DNA from: Aeromonas media
GTDB lineage: Bacteria > Pseudomonadota > Gammaproteobacteria > Enterobacterales > Aeromonadaceae
NCBI RefSeq assembly: GCF_000819985.1
Contig: NZ_CDBZ01000203.1
Location: 1 to 39,750, forward strand
Direction: 5' to 3'
Length of the DNA stretch: 39,750 nt
The notes below the pieces were generated by a model. It was not told the origin of the DNA, made no database searches, and saw only the letters and a list, made by a program, of their open reading frames with translations. Shown here piece after piece: positions 34,417 to 39,750 of this stretch. The translations under genes and the position numbers were made by a program. Position 1 is the first letter of the stretch. Every line of letters begins with the position of its first letter.

Positions 34417-34453
34417 AGGCTTGGCTCCTTCATGACGACATTCACGTTCAGGC

Positions 34454-34552
34454 TCATTTCTTTGGATCTTCCATGTTCAGCGGGAAGTGGCAGCTGGGGC
34501 ATGGATGTCCCTTGGCCTTGCTGATTGGGCATGGAATGGTGATGACTCGGGT
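34454..34552 (-). repeat. duplicated 3' end of sapD
   Basis: These 99 bases directly follow the sapD stop and repeat its 3' end. The last 42 bases of copy and original agree at 38 positions. In the same frame as sapD they encode [20 protein letters not shown], then KK and a TGA, against [19 protein letters not shown] and KK in sapD. The upstream part of the copy drifts, with a 3-base length difference. The spacing between the two stops is 33 codons, so read-through of the sapD stop would add this second tail. Confidence 0.85.
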
Positions 34553-35551
34553 TCATTTCTTCGGCTCTTCCATGTTCAAGGGGAAGTGGCAGCTAAATTG
34601 GTGTCCCTTTACCTTGCTCATCAGCGGGGTCTGCACGCACTGCTTCTGGGCATAGGGGCAGCGGGGGCCGAGGCGGCAGCCGATGGGCAGGTGCTGCAGG
34701 GGGGGGATCACCCCGGGCAGGGTCTCGAGCCGGGACTTGTGGCGCACCAGCTTGTCGAAATCGGGAATGGACTTGAGCAGGGCGTCCGTATAGGGGTGAC
34801 GGGGGGATTCGAGGATCTGATCCCGGGTGCCCACCTCCACCATCTGGCCGCAGTACATGATATTGATGGTGTCGGTCAGGTTCGCGATGGCGGCGATGTC
34901 GTTGCTGATGATGAGGATGGTGGTATTGCCCAGCTTGTTCATCTTGTCCAGCAGCCGCAGGATCTGGGAGTGGGTGGTGGACTCCATGGCGCTGGTGGGT
35001 TCATCCGCCACCAGCAGCCGCGGCTGATTGGCGATGGCCATGGCGATCATCACCTTCTGGCACATGCCGTCCGACAGCTCGTGGGGATAGGCCCGCATCA
35101 CCTTGCGGTGATCCTTGACCCCGACCCGGTGCAAGAGGGCGATGGCCCGCTTCTTGCGCCACTGGAAGCGCTGCCAGAACTTGCCGGCGAAGGCGCTGGT
35201 GGGGATGGCCTCTTCCAGCTGGGTGCCTATCTCCTCGGAAGGGTCGAGACAGCTGATGGGGTCCTGGAAGATCATGGCGATCTCGCGGCCCATGATGCGG
35301 CGCCGCTCCTTGGGGGCCATGGTCAGCAGGTCCATGTCGTTGAAGCGCATCCGGTCGGCACGCACCGTCCAGTTGTCCTTCTGGATGCCGACGATCACCT
35401 TGGCCACCAGGCTCTTGCCCGAGCCCGATTCTCCTACCAGGCCGCGGATCTCCCCCTCGTTCAGGGTCAGGCTGACCCTGTCCACCGCCTTGACCTTGCC
35501 CTGGGGGGTGTCGATCTCGATGGTCAGGTTGCGTATGTCGAGCAGGGGCAT
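34553..35551 (-). CDS. sapD: SapD, ABC transporter ATPase
   Basis: The 332-residue ATPase partner of SapF belongs to the OppD/DppD type. It shows Walker [13 protein letters not shown] near residue 40, Q-loop [14 protein letters not shown], signature [16 protein letters not shown], Walker [12 protein letters not shown] and the C-terminal cysteine-bearing oligopeptide segment [17 protein letters not shown]. Two cysteines there may bind an Fe-S cluster, as known in some DppD proteins. GAGGA lies about 9 bases upstream of the ATG, which overlaps the stop of a 27-codon ORF as TGATG. Its own 3' end is duplicated just downstream. Confidence 0.93.
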   Translation of the reverse strand: MPLLDIRNLTIEIDTPQGKVKAVDRVSLTLNEGEIRGLVGESGSGKSLVAKVIVGIQKDNWTVRADRMRFNDMDLLTMAPKERRRIMGREIAMIFQDPISCLDPSEEIGTQLEEAIPTSAFAGKFWQRFQWRKKRAIALLHRVGVKDHRKVMRAYPHELSDGMCQKVMIAMAIANQPRLLVADEPTSAMESTTHSQILRLLDKMNKLGNTTILIISNDIAAIANLTDTINIMYCGQMVEVGTRDQILESPRHPYTDALLKSIPDFDKLVRHKSRLETLPGVIPPLQHLPIGCRLGPRCPYAQKQCVQTPLMSKVKGHQFSCHFPLNMEEPKK

Positions 35552-35634
35552 CAGTGGCGTTCCTCATGGGGGTGTGGCTGGGCGTGCTGCATCTGGGCCA
35601 TGCCGTTCTTGATGGTATAGAGCCGCAGTATCAT
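35551..35634 (-). CDS. 27-residue mini-ORF between the sapC tail copy and sapD
   Basis: The frame starts [12 protein letters not shown] and ends in PHPHEERH. Its ATG overlaps the stop of the preceding 42-codon ORF as TGATG, and its TGA overlaps the sapD ATG as TGATG. Its last codons contain the sapD ribosome binding site (GAGGA). Translation would couple sapD to upstream reading, but the peptide itself has no family I know. Confidence 0.4.
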   Translation of the reverse strand: MILRLYTIKNGMAQMQHAQPHPHEERH

Positions 35635-35762
35635 CAATCGTTCCCCTCTTTAAGCGCTTCGCGAATGCCTTCACCCACCAGCGATGGGTTGACCAGCACG
35701 CCGTACAGCAATGGGCGGAGAACAAGGGTGAGCATGCCTTTCTTCGGCATAGAACATTGCAT
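35634..35762 (-). CDS. 42-residue mini-ORF carrying a second copy of the SapC C-terminus
   Basis: The ATG overlaps the sapC stop as TGATG. The product begins MQCSMPKKGM and ends VGEGIREALKEGND, identical to the last 14 residues of SapC. At DNA level 35639-35681 and 35767-35809 agree at 42 of 43 positions; further upstream the similarity falls but remains visible (YGVLVNPSLVGEG against FSVLVTNLVGEG). The copy is in a different frame relative to sapC (128-base spacing). It could be a translated fragment with one hydrophobic segment or simply the scar of a duplication. Confidence 0.5.
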   Translation of the reverse strand: MQCSMPKKGMLTLVLRPLLYGVLVNPSLVGEGIREALKEGND

Positions 35763-36655
35763 CAGTCGTTCCCTTCTTTAAGCGCTTCGCGAATGCCTTC
35801 ACCCACCAGGTTGGTCACCAGCACGCTGAACAGAATGGCCATGCCCGGCAGGGTCACCGTCCAGGGGGCCAGATAGATGAGATCGCTCGAATCCGCCAGC
35901 ATGGCGCCCCACTCCGGCTGGGGTGACTGGGCCCCGAGGCCGAGGAAGCCCACCGCCGAGATATCCAGGATGGCGGCAGAGAGGGTGCGGGTGGTCTGGG
36001 TCACCAGGGTTTCCACTATGTTCGGCAGTATGGCCAGACGCATGATCCGCAAGGGAGGCGAGCCGTCGAGGCGGCTCGCGATGATGTACTCCTTCTGCAT
36101 CTCGGCGTGGACGGCGTTGTAGGTCGCCCGGATGAAAGGCGGTATCAACGCGAGCGTGATGGCGATCAGGGTATTGAACAGCCCCGGCCCCAGGATGGCG
36201 ACCACTATGATGGCCAGCAGCAGGGAGGGGATGGAGAGCAGGGTATCGAGCAGGTGATGGAGCACGCTCGACTTCACCCCCTTGCTCATGCCGCCGAGGA
36301 TGCCGATGGCGGAGCCGACGAGGAGCGCTATCACCACCACCAGCAAGGCGTTGCCGAAGGTGAGGCGGGCCCCCACCACCAGGCGGGAGAGGATGTCGCG
36401 GCCCAGATCGTCGGTGCCGAGGAAGTAGTCAATGTTCCCCGTGCTGGCCCAGGAGGGGGCCAGCAGCAGGCGGCCGCTGTGCTGATCATCGATGCCGTAG
36501 GGCACCACCAGGGGGCTCACCAGGGTGATGAGCAGCAGCAGGCCGAAGCACCAGAGCCCCCCCATGGCCAGCGGATTGCGGCGATAGGAGGCCCAGGTCT
36601 GCTCCAGGGGGGAGAGGATCTTGAGCTCCGGATAGATGTTCGATTTATCGTGCAT
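35762..36655 (-). CDS. sapC: SapC, ABC transporter permease
   Basis: SapC is an inner-membrane permease of the OppC/DppC type. The 297-residue protein begins with a cytoplasmic segment (MHDKSNIYPELKILSPLEQ), then a first membrane helix and five more. The EAA-like loop that contacts the ATPases follows the DPP-permease pattern (GSPPLRIMRLAILPNIVETL). The sequence GTDDLGRDILSRLVVGARLT is typical of this branch. It is 44 bases downstream of sapB. Its 3' end is partly repeated just behind its stop. Confidence 0.93.
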   Translation of the reverse strand: MHDKSNIYPELKILSPLEQTWASYRRNPLAMGGLWCFGLLLLITLVSPLVVPYGIDDQHSGRLLLAPSWASTGNIDYFLGTDDLGRDILSRLVVGARLTFGNALLVVVIALLVGSAIGILGGMSKGVKSSVLHHLLDTLLSIPSLLLAIIVVAILGPGLFNTLIAITLALIPPFIRATYNAVHAEMQKEYIIASRLDGSPPLRIMRLAILPNIVETLVTQTTRTLSAAILDISAVGFLGLGAQSPQPEWGAMLADSSDLIYLAPWTVTLPGMAILFSVLVTNLVGEGIREALKEGND

Positions 36656-36699
36656 GATGCAGGCTCCAGCCCTGGCCCCAGTTCAGGCAATAAGCGAGT

Positions 36700-37659
36700 T
36701 CAGTCTTGTTTTGCATAGAGTTCTTTGCGTCGTGCCGGATACATGATGGTGGTCAGCAACTCGGTGCTGACGCTGATGAAGATGACGAAGCTGGCCACCA
36801 CCAGGAAGGTGCCGCGGATGGCGGCATAGTCCTGCAGCGCTATGCTGCTCACCAGCCAGCGGCCGATCCCGGGCCAGTCGAACACCACCTCGGTGATCAT
36901 GGCGGAGGTGAGCACGCTGCCGAGCTGCAGGCCGAGCAGCGGCAACACCGGCGGCAGGGCATTCTTGAGGCCGTGGCGCCAGACGATCTGGCGGCGGGAG
37001 AGGCCGCGGCTGGCGGCGGCCTTGATGTAGTTCTGCTTCATCACGTCGATGAGGGAGCTGCGCACGTGGCGGATCACCTCTGTGGTGGGCACCACGGCCA
37101 GCACCAGAGACGGCAGCACCAGGTGACGCAGGGCGTCATGCAGCGCCGCCTCGCGCCAGGGCTCCTGGCTCATCAGCACGTCGACGATGGCGATCCCCGT
37201 GATGGAGGGAACGTCGTAGAGCAGGCTGATCTGACCCGAAGAGGGCAGCCAACCGAGATCCAGGGAGAAGAACATTACCATCAGCAGCGCCAGCCAGAAG
37301 ACGGGCACGGCGTAGCCGATGAGGCCGGCGGCCATGATGGAGAGATCCAGACCGCGCCCCTGATAGAGGGCAGCCAGGGTCCCGAGCGGGATCCCCACCA
37401 GCAGCGAGATGGCAAAGGCCGCGAGACAGAGGGTCAGGGTCGCCGGGAAGTAGTGGCGGATCTCGTCCAGCACCGGCAAGCCGGAGACGCTGGAGAGGCC
37501 GAAATCGCCGATGGCGATGCGCCGCAGAAAGTCAGGGTAGCCGTGCCAGAAGTCCAGCACCTGGCCGATGAGGCGAAACTCCAGCAGGTAGGCTCCCATG
37601 GTCAGCACCAGCAGGGTGATCACCAGCAGGGTGATGCGGCGCAGAATATAAAAAAACAT
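36700..37659 (-). CDS. sapB: SapB, ABC transporter permease
   Basis: SapB is the second inner-membrane permease (OppB/DppB type), 319 residues with about six membrane helices, starting FFYILRRITLLVITLLVLTM. The branch motif DFGLSSVSGLPVLDEIRHYFPATL and the EAA-like loop AAASRGLSRRQIVWRHGLKNALPP are present. GGAGG lies about 7 bases before the ATG, and the short upstream frame ends TAA-GC-ATG. It pairs with SapC to form the channel. Confidence 0.93.
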   Translation of the reverse strand: MFFYILRRITLLVITLLVLTMGAYLLEFRLIGQVLDFWHGYPDFLRRIAIGDFGLSSVSGLPVLDEIRHYFPATLTLCLAAFAISLLVGIPLGTLAALYQGRGLDLSIMAAGLIGYAVPVFWLALLMVMFFSLDLGWLPSSGQISLLYDVPSITGIAIVDVLMSQEPWREAALHDALRHLVLPSLVLAVVPTTEVIRHVRSSLIDVMKQNYIKAAASRGLSRRQIVWRHGLKNALPPVLPLLGLQLGSVLTSAMITEVVFDWPGIGRWLVSSIALQDYAAIRGTFLVVASFVIFISVSTELLTTIMYPARRKELYAKQD

Positions 37660-37661
37660 GC

Positions 37662-37733
37662 TTATGCCTCCGCGTGCGGGTGCGTCGATGGGAAGGGAGG
37701 CCAGATGCCACCTGTGGGATGGATGTCAGCCAT
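37662..37733 (-). CDS. 23-residue mini-ORF between sapA and sapB
   Basis: The ATG lies 2 bases after the sapA stop and the TAA ends 2 bases before the sapB ATG, so it fills the junction exactly. The product begins MADIHPTGGIWPPFP and ends HPHAEA. Its last codons contain the sapB ribosome binding site. It shows no similarity to sapA or sapB. It may be a coupling leader or chance. Confidence 0.3.
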   Translation of the reverse strand: MADIHPTGGIWPPFPSTHPHAEA

Positions 37734-37735
37734 GT

Positions 37736-39337
37736 TCACTCCCGATGGGCCTGGTTGAAGGTGGTGCCGCCAAAGGGCATGAGGGTCAGCCCCTGAATGT
37801 CGCTGCGGCTCACCTGGGTGCGCAGGGCATGAGCCAGCGGGATGAGCGGCAACTGTTCGTTGAGCAGCGACTGGGCATAGTAATAGTTGCGCAAGCGGAA
37901 CGCGAGTTGCGGGGTAGTTACCGCATCGTCCAGCAGTTGATCGAAGGCGGGGCTGCACCAGCGGCTGTAGTTGTTGCCCCGCTCGACGGCGGCGCAGCTC
38001 AGCAACTGGCGGAAGAAGTTGTCCGGGTCCGCGTTGTCGGCGATCCAGCCGGAGAGCAGGCTGTCATATTGTCCCTTGGCGAGCCGGGTCTCGATGACCG
38101 GCCAGGCCTGCTGCACTATCTTGAGCTTCACCCCTATCTTGGCGAGATCGCTACGCATCAGCTGGGCGGTCTTGAGGCCGTCCGGGTTGTAAGGGCGGGC
38201 ACCGGGCTGCACCAGTACCTGCATCTCGAACCCGTTCGGGTAGCCGGCATCCCTGAGCAGCTGACGGGCGAGCGTCAGGTCTGGCTTGCGCTGGGTCAGG
38301 GAGGGGTTGTAGCCCCAGGAGAGCGGCGGCAGCAGGCTGGCGGCAGGCTGGCCCGTCTCGAAATAGACCGCCTGAAGCAGGTTTTGCACGTTGATGGCGC
38401 TGGCCAGCGCCTGGCGCACCTGCACCTTGTTGAACGGGGCCTTGCGGGTGTTGAGGGCGAGGAAGGCGACGTTCATGCCCGACTGTACCGACAGGTTGAG
38501 GTGAGCGTCCCTGTCGATCACCGACAGCTGGCTGGCGGAGGGGGTACTCATCACGTCGCACTCGCCGGTCAACAGCTTGGCGAGCCGCTTGGACGACTTG
38601 GGGGTGATGTCGTAGATGAGCTGCTCAATCTTCGCCTCGCCGCCCCAGTAGCCGGGGTGGCGCAGGTAGCGCACGAACTCGTTGTGACGGTACTCCTTGA
38701 AGCTGAAGGGCCCGGTACCTATGGGCCGGCTGTCCAGCAGCTCGGGGGTGCCGGCCTTGTCCATCTGCTCGCCATATTCGGCCGAGAGCACGATGGCGTA
38801 GTCGCTGGCCAGGGTCGCGAGGAAGGAGGCATCCGGCCGGCTGAGCTCGAACACCACCTCATGGGGGCCCTTCTTGTAGACCCGCTTGATGAGGCTGCCG
38901 AGCCCCAGACTGTGGAAATAGGGGTACTCGCCACCCGAGATGCGGTGGAAGGGGTGGCCCTCGTCCAGCAGGCGATGATAGGTGAAGAGCACGTCGTCGG
39001 CGTTGAAGTGGCGCGTCGGGTTGAACCAGGGGGTGCGATGGAAGGTCACACCCTTGCGCAGAGTCAATGTATAGGAGAGGCCATCCTCGCTGCTGCGCCA
39101 GTGGGTGGCGAGGCCCCCCTCGATGCTGAGGGTATTGGCATTGACCTCGAGCAGGCGATCGTAGAGCGGGCGGGCGCTGGCATCCAGGGTCGCCTCGGCA
39201 TTGGCAAGCTGCGGGTTGAAGGATCTGGGCGCCCCATCGGCACAATAGATGAGCCCGGTCCTGGAGGCATCGTCTTGTTTCTGACAGCCGGTGACCAGTA
39301 CCAGGAGACCGAGCAGCAGTGGTGTGAGCATTCTCAT
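37736..39337 (-). CDS. sapA: SapA, peptide-binding lipoprotein of the Sap transporter
   Basis: SapA is the solute-binding component (SBP family 5, OppA/DppA type). The 533-residue precursor has a lipoprotein signal with lipobox LVTG-C at about residue 18, so it should be tethered to the membrane, whereas E. coli SapA has an ordinary cleaved signal peptide. Family segments include FNADDVLFTYHRLLD, SRPIGTGPFSFKEY, KLLTGECDVMSTPSASQLS and LSGWIADNADPDNFFRQLLSCAA. No good ribosome binding site precedes the ATG. It opens the sapABCDF operon and lies next to pspF. Confidence 0.92.
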   Translation of the reverse strand: MRMLTPLLLGLLVLVTGCQKQDDASRTGLIYCADGAPRSFNPQLANAEATLDASARPLYDRLLEVNANTLSIEGGLATHWRSSEDGLSYTLTLRKGVTFHRTPWFNPTRHFNADDVLFTYHRLLDEGHPFHRISGGEYPYFHSLGLGSLIKRVYKKGPHEVVFELSRPDASFLATLASDYAIVLSAEYGEQMDKAGTPELLDSRPIGTGPFSFKEYRHNEFVRYLRHPGYWGGEAKIEQLIYDITPKSSKRLAKLLTGECDVMSTPSASQLSVIDRDAHLNLSVQSGMNVAFLALNTRKAPFNKVQVRQALASAINVQNLLQAVYFETGQPAASLLPPLSWGYNPSLTQRKPDLTLARQLLRDAGYPNGFEMQVLVQPGARPYNPDGLKTAQLMRSDLAKIGVKLKIVQQAWPVIETRLAKGQYDSLLSGWIADNADPDNFFRQLLSCAAVERGNNYSRWCSPAFDQLLDDAVTTPQLAFRLRNYYYAQSLLNEQLPLIPLAHALRTQVSRSDIQGLTLMPFGGTTFNQAHRE

Positions 39338-39425
39338 GTTGGAACCATGTTTTCAGACAGAGTTGCCCGCCAGAGGGCGAGCGCGTTGCGGGATCCTGCC
39401 GGGCAGGGACTCCCATCGGGATGTG

Positions 39426-39480
39426 CGAACATCCCGTTCGTCAATTCCCTCGAGCAGCTGGCATTGGCTCCTGAAGGGGG
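39426..39480 (-). repeat. possible diverged copy of the pspF 3' end
   Basis: TCGAGCAGCTGG occurs at 39450-39461 and again at 39529-39540 inside the pspF coding end, with further scattered agreement around it. One frame of the copy reads FRSQCQLLEGIDERD against FRGMLRKYQLLDGDDNNG in PspF. The match is short and gapped. Confidence 0.35.
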
Positions 39481-39491
39481 ATGGCTCGGGG

Positions 39492-39750
39492 TCAGTCGTT
39501 GTCCGCATTGCCATTGTTGTCATCCCCGTCGAGCAGCTGGTATTTTCGCAGCATGCCCCTGAACTGGTGGTAGCTCAGGGTCAGCAATTGGGCGGCTTTG
39601 CGCTGATTATACTGGGATTGCTGCATCGCTTGCTTGAGTAAATTAATCTCGTATTCCGCGACCGCTCCCTTGAGATCCAGTGGCAGGCTGATGGCCTGGG
39701 GGCCGCTTGTCGAGGCCGCCTCGCTGGCGACTGGGGACGGGGTGCCGGTC
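39492..39750 (-). CDS. pspF: PspF, sigma-54 enhancer-binding activator (3' end only)
   Basis: The last 85 codons are present and the gene runs off the window edge. A Fis-type helix-turn-helix is visible (YNQRKAAQLLTLSYHQFRGM), matching the DNA-binding end of PspF, the activator of the phage-shock operon. Upstream of it is a Ser/Ala/Pro-rich linker. PspF proteins lack a receiver domain and are held inactive by PspA, but the AAA+ part is outside this window. The C-terminus carries an acidic Asn/Asp-rich tail absent from E. coli PspF. sapA follows after 154 bases on the same strand. Confidence 0.88.
   Translation of the reverse strand, partial: TGTPSPVASEAASTSGPQAISLPLDLKGAVAEYEINLLKQAMQQSQYNQRKAAQLLTLSYHQFRGMLRKYQLLDGDDNNGNADND

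Noticed and set aside
37658..39562. 634-codon open frame on the plus strand
   Set aside because: It is antisense to sapA and extends over the pspF end; composition is shadow-like.

Overview
The window looks like a chromosomal segment of Aeromonas or a close relative in the Aeromonadales. That is an inference from GC-rich coding sequence, gammaproteobacterial protein sequences close to E. coli and Vibrio homologues, and gene order (ycaO-focA-pflB, cspD/clpS-clpA, infA, bpt-aat, trxB, ald/lrp-ftsK-lolA-rarA-serS, cvpA-purF, sapABCDF next to pspF). It is mostly core genome. I see no insertion sequence, phage, integron, CRISPR array, rRNA or tRNA.

Layout. 1-1.7 kb: a small predicted lipoprotein, a YcgN-family protein and two copies of one strong hairpin. 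1.7-7.1 kb (minus strand): the anaerobic formate module pflB-focA with ycaO upstream and an FNR-like box. 7.3-10 kb: a B3/4-domain protein, a small multidrug resistance (SMR) exporter preceded by a guanidine-II riboswitch, and asd. 10-15.4 kb: cspD, clpS-clpA, infA, bpt-aat and a glycine-zipper protein; clpS, clpA, aat and bpt together form a bacterial N-degron pathway. 15.4-19 kb (minus strand): a REC-REC-GGDEF regulator, trxB and ald. 19-24.5 kb: lrp (frameshifted in this sequence), ftsK, lolA and rarA. 24.8-28.3 kb: serS and the purine genes cvpA-purF with a PurR-like box. 28.4-32.6 kb: an asc-type aryl-beta-glucoside module (ascF-ascB with divergent ascG). 32.7-39.75 kb: miaE, then sapABCDF and the 3' end of pspF on the minus strand.

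The most unusual signal is a recurring pattern at gene junctions: partial, diverged tandem copies of gene ends, often opening as mini-ORFs that overlap their neighbours by TGATG or ATGA. (i) Three tandem copies, about 76-77 bp apart, of the rarA 5' end lie between lolA and rarA. (ii) The 3' end of sapC is repeated directly behind its stop as a 42-codon ORF, which leads by TGATG overlaps through a 27-codon ORF into sapD. (iii) The 3' end of sapD is repeated 99 bp downstream in the same frame. (iv) A weaker copy of the pspF 3' end follows pspF. I know of no description of this pattern. The other notable points are the one-base lrp frameshift, the guanidine-II riboswitch, and a strong plus-strand bias of the KOPS octamer GGGNAGGG, which suggests that the plus strand runs toward the terminus.
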